From RUG11867 sp964472425 (GTDB lineage: Bacteria > Bacillota_I > Bacilli_A > RF39 > UBA660): a DNA stretch of 12,442 bases. The translations under genes and the position numbers were made by a program. Below are positions 5,332 to 12,439 of this stretch, piece after piece. The stretch spans positions 1 through 12,442 of the forward strand of contig CAYYLF010000047.1 in NCBI GenBank assembly GCA_964472425.1, written 5' to 3'. Every line of letters starts with the position of its first letter. Within the stretch, counting starts at the first letter, position 1. The notes below the pieces were generated by a model. It did not search any database. It saw nothing but the letters and a program-made list of their open reading frames with translations, and was not told the origin of the DNA.

Positions 5332-7002
5332 AATCTTGTCTACCGTTTCTATTCCGAGTATCTTGAGACCATTCTCGATAGTAATCTTGATACAATTCAA
5401 AAGTCTCACCCTCGAAGCCTTCAAAACTTCGTTTTCTTCGTGATTGATGTTGACGCTCTCGTAGAACTTCGAGAAATCCTGCGTCAAATTGAAGATGTAT
5501 TTCGTCAAATGGGCGGGCTCACAAGTCGCAAGCAAACTTGCCACGACTTCAGGGAACTTGTACAAACTCTTGATGATTCTCTTCTCGATATCTTCCGTGA
5601 ACTCCATTTCGGTATTCTCTAACCCTTCGTTCGCCTTCAAGATGGAATTCATCCTTACTATGCTGTATAGAATGTACATCCCGGATTCTCCCGTAAAACT
5701 CGTCGCATTTTCCAAATTGAAATTGACGATTTTTTTCTTCGATACGTTGAGCATGGTAAACTTGATGCACGCATTGCACAACTTCTTTATATCCTCTTCG
5801 CCCATCTCGGTTCCCCTCTTGGCGAACTCGCTTTCCAAAGTCTCGGTCACAGCCTTCACGAAATCGCTCACCAACACGACCGTCCCGCCGGACGTGCTCA
5901 TCTTATCCCCGTCCAATAGAACATAAGAATAACTGATGAGCTCTGGAGAACCGTAACCCAAGATATCCATCACGGCACTTATCTGTTTCATGTACACTTC
6001 TTGGTCCTCGCCCAAAACTATGTAATTGTGTTTGTCGTTCAAATCCATCTTGTGCATCGTATAGGCTATATCCTTTATAGGATACAAAGAAGTCTTATTC
6101 GATCTCGTGAGTACTAACACGGGCTCCTTCGTCGGAATATCGTAACCCGTCAAATCGACGTATAAACGCCCCAACTCATCTTCCTTGAGTTTGCCCTTCT
6201 TGCGAATTCTATCCAAAATGTCGGTGAGATAATTGTTGTAGACATAGTCTGACTCGTGCGTGAACACGTCGAAATGGATGTTCAAGTCGTCGAAAATCTT
6301 GAGCTGTCCGGCCACGCACATATCGGTGATAGATTTGAACTTCTCGACCATTTCCGCATCTCCGGCCTCGACCCTTTCCAAGTACTCGAAAGCCTGCTCC
6401 TCCAAAGACACATCCTCGCTCGCATCGGCACTCACTTTCACGTATATATCCAAAATGGCCGAAAAATCCTGACTATCGAGTCCATACTTCTCGACTCCAA
6501 TGACCAAAAGGGCGATTTTCTTTCCCAAATCGTTTATGAAATAATGTCTCTCGACGTCGTATCCTGTGAACTTGTAAAGATTGCTCATGAAATCCCCGAT
6601 TAGACTGTTGCGGACTCGGCCTATGTGCGGCTCGGCATTCGGATTGATAGACGTATGCTCGATGAGCAAAGCCTCCCCATTTCCCTGATTCAAAGACCCG
6701 TAAGACTCTCCCTTCGTCTCTATCTCGCGAATGACGAACTCCGAGAGTTTGCCGTAATCGACATAAAAGTTGATGTAGGGCCCCATCGTCTTGATTTCCT
6801 CGAAATACCCCTTCTCGTCCTCGAATCTTTCCTTTATATAGTTCGCGACCTCGACGGGACTCTTCATCTCTTCTGTTCTATATGGAGCACATTGTAAACT
6901 GTAATCTCCCATATCATCTCGAGGCGGCACCTCGATGGCCACATCCTCCTCCAAATTCAATATTCTTTTGATTTTATCGTTCAAATATCCTTTGATATCC
7001 AT
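5329..7002 (-). CDS. argS: Arginyl-tRNA synthetase
   Basis: This 557-aa class I synthetase charges tRNA-Arg with arginine, using ATP, in the cytoplasm. Visible parts are the N-terminal tRNA-recognition domain (about 1-105), the HIGH-type signature NPNAEPHIGRVRNSLIGD with HIGR, the following GYDVERHYFINDLGKKIALL, the KMSKS-type loop DGDKMSTSGG, and the C-terminal DALR anticodon-binding helices (YILYSIVRMNSILKAN to YIFNLTQDFSKFYESVNI). Length fits the family (550-600). ATG 7002 is chosen, with GGAAGGG about eight bases upstream; the in-frame TTG at 7020 has no ribosome binding site. The gene stands alone behind a T-box leader with its own promoter and ends in a terminator, so its expression should rise when tRNA-Arg is uncharged. 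The kinase of a family known to modify synthetases is the convergent neighbour. Confidence 0.97.
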   Translation of the reverse strand: MDIKGYLNDKIKRILNLEEDVAIEVPPRDDMGDYSLQCAPYRTEEMKSPVEVANYIKERFEDEKGYFEEIKTMGPYINFYVDYGKLSEFVIREIETKGESYGSLNQGNGEALLIEHTSINPNAEPHIGRVRNSLIGDFMSNLYKFTGYDVERHYFINDLGKKIALLVIGVEKYGLDSQDFSAILDIYVKVSADASEDVSLEEQAFEYLERVEAGDAEMVEKFKSITDMCVAGQLKIFDDLNIHFDVFTHESDYVYNNYLTDILDRIRKKGKLKEDELGRLYVDLTGYDIPTKEPVLVLTRSNKTSLYPIKDIAYTMHKMDLNDKHNYIVLGEDQEVYMKQISAVMDILGYGSPELISYSYVLLDGDKMSTSGGTVVLVSDFVKAVTETLESEFAKRGTEMGEEDIKKLCNACIKFTMLNVSKKKIVNFNLENATSFTGESGMYILYSIVRMNSILKANEGLENTEMEFTEDIEKRIIKSLYKFPEVVASLLATCEPAHLTKYIFNLTQDFSKFYESVNINHEENEVLKASRVRLLNCIKITIENGLKILGIETVDKI

Positions 7003-7025
7003 AAACTCATCCCTTCCCAAAAATT

Positions 7026-7231
7026 AAAAAAAGCCCCACGACTAAGGACGGGCATTCCCGTGGTACCACCTTAATTCATAGAACTCTATGCACTTTATTT
7101 AACCTCTAACGGAGTAATCCGCTTCGAACTCCGAGAGTCGCGTTCGCGAGAATCCGTAGACGCCTTTCACCATCCGACGACTCACTAAATACGATAAAAC
7201 TCGTTACTATTCTCTCTTCTTCATTCGAGTA
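7026..7231 (-). promoter_or_regulatory. T-box riboswitch of argS, specifier CGC (Arg)
   Basis: The leader has the full T-box layout on the minus strand. Stem I begins with GAGAGAATAGTAACGAG and has the distal loop motif GGATGGTGAAAG. Its 3' side CTCGCGAACGCGACTCTC returns through a specifier bulge with GAA-CGC, where CGC (7142-7140) is an arginine codon. A following hairpin is CGGAGT...ACTCCG. The antiterminator is AAGG (7072-7069), bulge TGGTACCA (7068-7061), CGGG, loop AATG, CCCG, CCTT (7047-7044). The TGGT of the bulge would pair with ACCA of uncharged tRNA-Arg with discriminator A. The competing terminator uses CCACG (7063-7059) and CGTGG (7040-7036) followed by seven Ts (7032-7026). It raises argS read-through when tRNA-Arg is uncharged. 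Confidence 0.95.
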
Positions 7232-7236
7232 ACTCG

Positions 7237-7265
7237 ATTATACTATAAGCTGTGAGCTTTGTCAA
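7237..7265 (-). promoter_or_regulatory. Consensus promoter of the T-box/argS unit
   Basis: TTGACA (7265-7260), 17-bp spacer, TATAAT (7242-7237), a perfect sigma-A match. It begins five bases after the stop of the transporter gene. Confidence 0.93.
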
Positions 7266-7270
7266 ATCCA

Positions 7271-8128
7271 TCATCCATTGACTAGAATGACCCCTACGAT
7301 TATGATGACACTTGCTAATAACTTCTTCCAAAGGCCTTCCTTTTCCCCCAAAAAGAAATAACCGACCAACACGTTCGAGATGACAGTCAAACTGATTAGA
7401 GGAGCCACCACCGTGACCTCTCCCAACTGATAAGCTCTAATCGACGACAAGATGAACAATCCGTACGTGACGATTGTCGCGAACATTGGACCCTTCTTGG
7501 CACTTTTCCATTCCTCGCGAATATCCGAAAACTTCACTCGTTCGATGAAGAAGACGAGAATCGCCGGGATCGACAAAGTGATAAAAACGTAAAATGGCAG
7601 ATTTAACTTATCCGAATTGTTGACATCTATGAACATGGCCACCGCATAAGAGATGTTCGCAAAAATACCAAGAAGGACGTATCTATCGAATTTAAACGCA
7701 CCCCTCTTGTAGAAGACCAACACGTTACTCGCGATTATGAGCCCTGACCCCAGTAACTTGCTCCAAAGGAAAGGCTCCTTCAAGATGACGAATCCCAAAA
7801 GAATCATGAAAGCTGTCGAGAGTTGACTTAAAATCGTATAAGTCGAAGCCTCCACTCCGCTCATGACGGTCGTCTCCAACCGGTCGTTAATCGTATAAAA
7901 CACGATAGCCACTCCCAAAAGAAGATACACGAGCACGTCGCTCGACCATTTCCACTCGAACATGGGAACCAAAACCAGACAGAAAATTGCTGCCAAGCCG
8001 TTTAACAAAACCATCATGGCCGCGTCCTTCTTCATGGTTTTAGTCGTCACCTTGAAACACTGATTGTAGATGACCGAGACGACGAGATAGACGCCCACAA
8101 AAAATACCCAATTATCGAAAATAGACAT
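7271..8128 (-). CDS. EamA/DMT-superfamily transporter
   Basis: This 285-aa integral membrane protein has about ten hydrophobic segments in two five-helix halves, the layout of the drug/metabolite transporter superfamily (10-TMS, EamA). The first repeat ends with TILSQLSTAFMILLGFVILKEPF and the second with APLISLTVISNVLVGYFFLGEKE. The motif of a helix with Pro/Ser-rich 'PL' or 'LS' followed by '..GE/KEP' closes each EamA repeat. The substrate cannot be told from sequence. ATG 8128 is taken as the start, with AGGA about ten bases upstream; GTG codons at 8134 and 8137 are in frame but too close to it. A possible weak promoter precedes it. No terminator is seen between its stop and the argS promoter, so some read-through into the T-box is possible. 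Confidence 0.85.
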   Translation of the reverse strand: MSIFDNWVFFVGVYLVVSVIYNQCFKVTTKTMKKDAAMMVLLNGLAAIFCLVLVPMFEWKWSSDVLVYLLLGVAIVFYTINDRLETTVMSGVEASTYTILSQLSTAFMILLGFVILKEPFLWSKLLGSGLIIASNVLVFYKRGAFKFDRYVLLGIFANISYAVAMFIDVNNSDKLNLPFYVFITLSIPAILVFFIERVKFSDIREEWKSAKKGPMFATIVTYGLFILSSIRAYQLGEVTVVAPLISLTVISNVLVGYFFLGEKEGLWKKLLASVIIIVGVILVNG

Positions 8129-8151
8129 CTTCACCACATCCTACTATTACC

Positions 8152-8180
8152 ATTCTAACACATTTTAGCCTACAGAAAAA
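8152..8180 (-). promoter_or_regulatory. Possible weak promoter of the transporter gene
   Basis: TTTTTC (8180-8175), 17-bp spacer, TAGAAT (8157-8152). The -35 falls in the T-run of the preceding terminator and is far from consensus. Confidence 0.35.
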
Positions 8181-8198
8181 CCGTTTTCGACGGTTTTT
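8176..8198 (-). terminator. Terminator of the UvrA-like gene
   Basis: AAAAACCGT (8176-8184), five-base loop TTTCG, ACGGTTTTT (8190-8198): a perfect 9-bp stem, symmetric, directly after the TAG stop. Confidence 0.92.
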
Positions 8199-8199
8199 A

Positions 8200-9387
8200 C
8201 TAAAGTTCAATTACCTCGTCGACGAACTTAAGTGCTGAAGGGTCGTTCTCGGCTATTAACACCGTATTGTTCCTCTTCACTAACTCGTCGAACATCATCA
8301 TAACCTTCTCGACATTCACTTCGCCCAATCCACGAACCGGATTGTCGAAGATGTAGACACTTCTATCTCCCAATTTTTTGCACAACAACTTGGCCAACTT
8401 TATTCTCTGACATTCTCCCCCGGATAGAGAAAATGAACTCTGATTCAACTTGAGATAATCGAGACCTATGTCGACGAGATGCTGAAGACGCCTCGTAACC
8501 AACTTGTCGTCCTTATATGCGTCCATCGCTTCGCCGATGGTTATATCGATAGCCTCTTCCCGCAAAAACTTGCTCACTCCGTAGTAAGTCGCGACCGTCG
8601 ACTTCGAATTTTTGGCAACCGGCGAAGCATCTATGATGTGTGGCCTTCTTATGTATGCCTTATTCTTGACTTCTACGAGATTACCCCTTCTCTCGCTCGC
8701 GCCAGCCGATTTATCTAAAGCCCGATAGACAGCTTCCAAATAAGTACTCTTTCCACATCCACTAGGACCTGTCACAGATGTCACCATATTTATTCGAAAA
8801 GACACCTCGTAGTTTTTTATTCCAGCAAAATCGCTGTACAAAGCACTCAACCTCTTATTAGACACGTTTGCTATCCTTTCGACGGTCACGACCGGCAAAG
8901 ACTCTATATATTCCCTTCCTGACATGACCCCAACTAACTCTCCTCCTTGCGGACCGGACCCCGGACCGAATGCGAGCACCACATCGGCAACATCGAGTAT
9001 CTCGGACCGATGTTCGACGACCACGACCGCATTATGTAAAGACAACTCTTTTATGATTTTAGAATACTCCACGGCCTCTTTAGAAGTCGTCCCAGCCAAA
9101 GGCTCATCCATGACGATTAAAGAATCCTTCACCCCCGCAAGATTCCGTATTTCCGCAAGTTTCTCGCTCGTCTTTGCCATCCTCTGCGTGACAAACTTAA
9201 CCGAATCGGGATAATTATCTATTTGACAACACTCTCTTTTAATCAAAGTCTCGAACGCAAAACTGCTCTTTCCCGAACCCGAAGGCCCTGCACACACAGT
9301 CAATTTTCCAAATTCGATTTCCACGTTTATACTCTTCAAGTTGTTCACTCGAGCATCGATTACTCTTATATTTTTTAGTTTGTCCAT
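8200..9387 (-). CDS. Minimal UvrA-like ABC ATPase with two nucleotide-binding domains
   Basis: The 395-aa protein has UvrA-type sequence but is far shorter than UvrA (about 940 aa). Domain 1 has Walker A GPSGSGKSS (34-42), Walker B IVMDEP (91-96) with Glu95, VVVEHR with His126, and the UvrA-like ADVVLAFGPGSGPQGGELV (134-152). Domain 2 has Walker A GPSGCGKST (207-215), the UvrA-like ASPVAKNSKSTVATYYGV (254-271), signature SFSLSGGECQRIKLA (318-332) and Walker B VYIFDNP (344-350). The UvrB-binding/signature insertions of domain 1 and the C-terminal zinc finger are absent, and there are no Cys pairs. Domain 2 has Asn349 for the catalytic Glu and Asn381 for the H-loop His. It is therefore unlikely to be an excision-repair UvrA. 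A drug-resistance or other paralogue role is possible but unproven. ATG 9387 has AAGGAGG upstream; a terminator follows at once. Confidence 0.85.
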   Translation of the reverse strand: MDKLKNIRVIDARVNNLKSINVEIEFGKLTVCAGPSGSGKSSFAFETLIKRECCQIDNYPDSVKFVTQRMAKTSEKLAEIRNLAGVKDSLIVMDEPLAGTTSKEAVEYSKIIKELSLHNAVVVVEHRSEILDVADVVLAFGPGSGPQGGELVGVMSGREYIESLPVVTVERIANVSNKRLSALYSDFAGIKNYEVSFRINMVTSVTGPSGCGKSTYLEAVYRALDKSAGASERRGNLVEVKNKAYIRRPHIIDASPVAKNSKSTVATYYGVSKFLREEAIDITIGEAMDAYKDDKLVTRRLQHLVDIGLDYLKLNQSSFSLSGGECQRIKLAKLLCKKLGDRSVYIFDNPVRGLGEVNVEKVMMMFDELVKRNNTVLIAENDPSALKFVDEVIEL

Positions 9388-9403
9388 ATTCCCTCCTTCC
9401 TAA

Positions 9404-9433
9404 ATTTTAACATATGATTGTGAAATGTGACAA
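9404..9433 (-). promoter_or_regulatory. Possible promoter of the UvrA-like gene
   Basis: TTGTCA (9433-9428), 18-bp spacer, TAAAAT (9409-9404). The predicted start would fall at or next to the ribosome binding site, which weakens the call. Confidence 0.4.
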
Positions 9434-9459
9434 CACCTAAAATAACTGCCCATTAATCA

Positions 9460-9485
9460 CGCGACTATTCGTCATTAGTCTCGCG
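9460..9485 (-). other. Imperfect hairpin in the leader region upstream of the UvrA-like gene
   Basis: CGCGACTA (9460-9467) pairs with TAGTCTCGCG (9476-9485) with a two-base bulge. The stretch 9434-9543 otherwise holds no open reading frame that I would call. It could be a structured leader if transcription starts further upstream, or a relic terminator; there is no T-run. Confidence 0.3.
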
Positions 9486-9543
9486 GAGAAGTCTAGGAAC
9501 AGAGTCATAAAGAAGAAATGCCTTACCGTGAGGTAAAATAATT

Positions 9544-9673
9544 GGGGCTGTTGAATAATTAGAAAACAACTAATTTTCAACAATCCCTTCTTTTATTTTT
9601 CCTTTTAAATAAAGGAATTAAATAATACAAAAAAGAGGTTTTGAATAAATATCCTTAATTATTCAACAGCCCC
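9544..9673. mobile_element. 130-bp MITE-like element with 18-bp perfect terminal inverted repeats
   Basis: GGGGCTGTTGAATAATTA (9544-9561) is the exact reverse complement of 9656-9673. The pairing continues outside with AAAATAA (9535-9541) and TTATTTT (9674-9680) if two bases are bulged. The centre holds TTCCTTT (9599-9605) and AAAGGAA (9611-9617), so the whole element can fold back. A further imperfect inverted copy of the terminus lies inside the left end at 9570-9587 (CTAATTTTCAACAATCCC), and a weaker one inside the right end at about 9635-9649. No transposase is encoded and no clean target duplication is seen. Parent IS family unassigned. Confidence 0.8.
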
Positions 9674-11204
9674 TTATTTTCTGTTTGAAAGAAAGCTTTT
9701 TCTCCTGCACCAATCCACTTCTAAGAGTCCGAGCGAGTCTCACTCTTGCAATCGCCCTTACCAAATCTTCTTTCTCCATGAACTCTAAAAACCTGTCGTA
9801 TCCCTGTTTGAAATAGACTCTCTGTCCCAAGGCGAATAACAACTGTTCCTCGATTCCAGTTACGTTCCAAAGAGAATTCTTGAAAACCTCGTAAAATGCT
9901 TCCAAAGAGAACGGATACCTATCGGGATTCTCGTAGTACTCGAACTTCCGAACGTTATAGAAAACTTTCAAAAGGACGTTCGCACTCAAAGGTCTATCCA
10001 TAAACTCGACGTAATCTCCCAATCTCGCTTGTACATCATCGATGCTACGAGATGTATCCATCAATTTTTTAGAAAGCGACGAATTTCCAAGCATTATCTT
10101 GTACTCCGAAATGAGATTCTTTCCATCTACTAACTTGGCCACCCTGTTGATGTTGTCGAGCTTTCTTTTAGGAAAATTCATGAGTCGCGACTCTCTCCAA
10201 GAGTCTTCGAACTGGCCGAGATAATCGCATCCGAAATCTCCAAAAGTCATATCGACTATTTTTCTACCTTGCAACCTCTCGAATTCCTCTTTCGTCTTGG
10301 CAAAGAACTTGTAACTGTTCAAAAAGTCGTCGTTACCTTCCTTCTTGCAATCGAATGTAGGGTCGAAATAATACACCCCGCGCACACCATACTTCTCGTC
10401 TTCCACGTAAGCCGCGACTCTCATGTGACCGTATTTATCGTTCTCATCCTTCTTTAAATAATATAGTGTACTTCTGATACCCAAACCTTCGAGTACACTT
10501 TTCAAAATGTTCGCAAATCCCTTGCATACTCGACTCTCGCCAATCAAAACGGAAGACAAATCTCTCGACGCGGCTGCACACTCGTCCACTCCTTCCAACT
10601 TGTAGACGTGGTCTCGGGCCATGTCGTAAGCGTACATGATGGCCTCCAAGGAAGAAAATTCGGCTGTCTTTATCTTGTCGACAGTCTCAGAAATGAATAA
10701 CACAGTCTTCTTATATTCTTCGAAAGTGACCAACTTAGTATTCTCTTTCATATCGAAGCGAAGCCTATCGGTCATACCGGAATAGATGCATTCTAATCTC
10801 TCCATTTCCTCGACGTCACTTATTGTAGGATTGTTTATGACGATATATTTATCCTGCAATATGGGATTCTTATCTATGTACTCCCTCACTGATGTTTCAT
10901 CGAAATCGAAACTCACATACTCGCACGATTTCAACAATTCCAAAGAATTCGCCATATTCGCTTCCATAAACGACACGAACCGCGCCATTTCGAAATCCTT
11001 AGAATCACAGCTCACCATGGCTCCTATCTCCATACCTGTCCTGATATCCTCGCGTCTTTTTTCGTCTAAATAATCCGCAAAAGGTCTGTTCAAATCGACA
11101 TCGACCATAAAAGAGAAATCGAAAGGAGACGACTCGACCATGGCCAAATAATTCTGAGACTCTATCTCCTCGATTGCTTCTCTGATAGAAACTATTCCTC
11201 GCAT
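9663..11204 (-). CDS. Transglutaminase-like (papain-fold) protein, C-terminus set by the MITE-like element
   Basis: The 513-aa protein carries a transglutaminase-like core at about 185-285. A leading helix SLEAIMYAYDMARDHV precedes ESRVCKGFANILKSVLEGLG with Cys227, then KYGHMRVAAYV with His260 and YYFDPTFD with Asp281, giving a complete Cys-His-Asp triad. The flanks (1-180 and 300-513) are predicted helical and not recognised. There is no signal peptide or membrane segment, so it is probably cytoplasmic; members of this superfamily act as proteases, peptidases or cross-linking enzymes and the substrate is unknown. ATG 11204 has AAGGGGG eight bases upstream. The last codons AGG-GGC-TGT-TGA lie in the right terminal repeat of the element at 9544-9673, so the ending Arg-Gly-Cys is not native or was co-opted. 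A consensus promoter lies in the tail of the upstream HD gene. Confidence 0.8.
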   Translation of the reverse strand: MRGIVSIREAIEEIESQNYLAMVESSPFDFSFMVDVDLNRPFADYLDEKRREDIRTGMEIGAMVSCDSKDFEMARFVSFMEANMANSLELLKSCEYVSFDFDETSVREYIDKNPILQDKYIVINNPTISDVEEMERLECIYSGMTDRLRFDMKENTKLVTFEEYKKTVLFISETVDKIKTAEFSSLEAIMYAYDMARDHVYKLEGVDECAAASRDLSSVLIGESRVCKGFANILKSVLEGLGIRSTLYYLKKDENDKYGHMRVAAYVEDEKYGVRGVYYFDPTFDCKKEGNDDFLNSYKFFAKTKEEFERLQGRKIVDMTFGDFGCDYLGQFEDSWRESRLMNFPKRKLDNINRVAKLVDGKNLISEYKIMLGNSSLSKKLMDTSRSIDDVQARLGDYVEFMDRPLSANVLLKVFYNVRKFEYYENPDRYPFSLEAFYEVFKNSLWNVTGIEEQLLFALGQRVYFKQGYDRFLEFMEKEDLVRAIARVRLARTLRSGLVQEKKLSFKQKIRGC

Positions 11205-11234
11205 AAAAAATTCCCCCTTTTAGATGAGGGCAAT

Positions 11235-11263
11235 ATTGTATTATAGATTTCCCTTTTTGTCAA
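11235..11263 (-). promoter_or_regulatory. Promoter of the transglutaminase-like gene, inside the HD gene's last codons
   Basis: TTGACA (11263-11258), 17-bp spacer, TACAAT (11240-11235). The -35 is read as Phe-Asp-Lys codons and the spacer contains the HD gene's TAA. An overlapping TATAAT at 11245-11240 would give only a 12-bp spacer. Confidence 0.75.
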
Positions 11264-12296
11264 ACGCGAACCTCTTCGTCCGGACGAGGCTCAAAGAGTC
11301 TATCCCAGGAACGAATGCATATTTTTTGGACCTATAACGACTTATCCGCTCGTAAATCTGCCTCGCTTCCTCGCTCACCTCGTCTATTCGCTTAGCGCCC
11401 GTTCCCCATTTCACCAAAGGAATGACATTTCTTTTCTTTACCTCGACCGAAACGCTTAATCCTTCCGGCCTCATCTCCTGCTCACAAACCTGCCGAGCTC
11501 CCTCGAACACACGCCAACTCTCGAAATTGTCTCTAAGAATATCGACGATTTCCTCTTCGCGCACCCGATACAAATCGTCTATGCTGAATAACCCATTTTC
11601 GATAGCCGCCTTCACGACTCGAGCTACATACTCGAGAATGAACTTATCCCTATTCCCCTGCAACTCCAAGGCATATGTTTCGGTCATCCGAACGAACTCT
11701 AATGCTGCCTCTAAGGACCTAAAACCGATTTCGGACTTTCCATCTTCTCCTGTGAGCATGCACATGTCCCCATAGACCTTCGCGACCTCGAAGATTGACC
11801 CTTCGTTCAACCAAACGTAAGTCGTATGTAACACTCCATCGAGTCTGTCCGTACACAACCTCGGCGACTTATTTTCCAAAGCCGGATATGAAGACAAATC
11901 CTTCAAATCGGCTAAACTTATCCCATCTTGAGCTAATAAAGAGAGCAACTCCTCATCCTCGCTTACGACGTCGACGAGCGACCTCTCGGAAGACTCTTGT
12001 TCCATATAATCGCCCATCGCATAATCTATCGCATGCGCAAAACAAGGCGTCGCCACATCGTGCAACAAAGCTGCGATGCACGCCTTCTTGTCGTGAGTAA
12101 AATGCCAAGTCATGTGGCCGACGACCAAAGAATGGTCGAACCTCGTAAACCTAAACCGCGGATTGTAAATACCAGTGTAATCGCACCCGCAAAACTGAGT
12201 CACATGCTGAATTCTCTTTAGAGTCTTCACGCTCAAATACTTATCCAAAAAAGAAGGATACTCCTCGTCTATAAAAACGTTCAAATAATCTTGCAT
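11241..12296 (-). CDS. HD-domain phosphohydrolase, SAMHD1/dGTPase-like class
   Basis: The 351-aa protein has the metal-binding HD signature. Numbered from the GTG at 12305 (subtract 3 for the chosen start), these are RFTRFDHSLVVGHM with His58, ACIAALLHDVATPCFAHAID with His82-Asp83, and CTDRLDGVLH with Asp153/Asp156. The order and the 'RFDHSLVVGH' and 'LLHDVATPCFAH' wording match the SAMHD1-like/YwfO branch of HD hydrolases, which cleave dNTPs or related phosphoesters; the actual substrate is unknown. The remainder (about 200-350) is helical with basic segments. ATG 12296 is chosen because GAGGTGG lies five to seven bases upstream; the GTG at 12305 falls inside that site. It shares orientation with the transglutaminase-like gene 36 bp downstream, which has its own promoter. 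An AT-rich -10-like TAAAAT lies at 12326-12321. Confidence 0.88.
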   Translation of the reverse strand: MQDYLNVFIDEEYPSFLDKYLSVKTLKRIQHVTQFCGCDYTGIYNPRFRFTRFDHSLVVGHMTWHFTHDKKACIAALLHDVATPCFAHAIDYAMGDYMEQESSERSLVDVVSEDEELLSLLAQDGISLADLKDLSSYPALENKSPRLCTDRLDGVLHTTYVWLNEGSIFEVAKVYGDMCMLTGEDGKSEIGFRSLEAALEFVRMTETYALELQGNRDKFILEYVARVVKAAIENGLFSIDDLYRVREEEIVDILRDNFESWRVFEGARQVCEQEMRPEGLSVSVEVKKRNVIPLVKWGTGAKRIDEVSEEARQIYERISRYRSKKYAFVPGIDSLSLVRTKRFAFDKKGNL

Positions 12297-12320
12297 TAGT
12301 CCCACCTCATTTCACAGTCT

Positions 12321-12326
12321 ATTTTA
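12321..12326 (-). promoter_or_regulatory. -10-like element upstream of the HD gene
   Basis: TAAAAT on the minus strand, about 25 bp before the ATG. The upstream region is AT-rich and offers no clear -35. Confidence 0.3.
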
Positions 12327-12416
12327 ACATACAAATATCTAAAAATATATACTTCCCTTTCAAATCAATTCGATTCCATGAACACCATTGTTACTATTCA
12401 CAGCCAATATAGAATT

Positions 12417-12439
12417 AAGGTGAGATAACTCATCTTTTT
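12417..12439 (+). terminator. Possible intrinsic terminator at the right edge
   Basis: AAGGTGAG (12417-12424), tetraloop ATAA, CTCATCTT (12429-12436) followed by Ts, an 8-bp stem with one G-U pair. No plus-strand gene ending here is visible in the window, so its use is uncertain. Confidence 0.4.

Noticed and set aside
5489..5926. Plus-strand open frames within argS, and similar ones opposite dus, the HD gene and the transglutaminase-like gene
   Set aside because: They lie antisense to clearly conserved coding sequence, and show no recognisable motifs or start signals.
7026..7231. tRNA gene in the argS leader
   Set aside because: No cloverleaf with a T-arm GTTCGA context and acceptor stem; the T-box layout explains the structure fully.
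8200..9387. Full excision-repair UvrA
   Set aside because: The protein is less than half the usual length and lacks the zinc fingers and UvrB-binding region, so no uvrA symbol is given.
9544..9673. Complete insertion sequence
   Set aside because: Only 130 bp with no transposase frame, and no clear target-site duplication at the borders.
11240..11245. TATAAT as the -10 of the transglutaminase-like gene
   Set aside because: Its spacing to TTGACA would be only 12 bp; TACAAT at 11240-11235 gives 17 bp.
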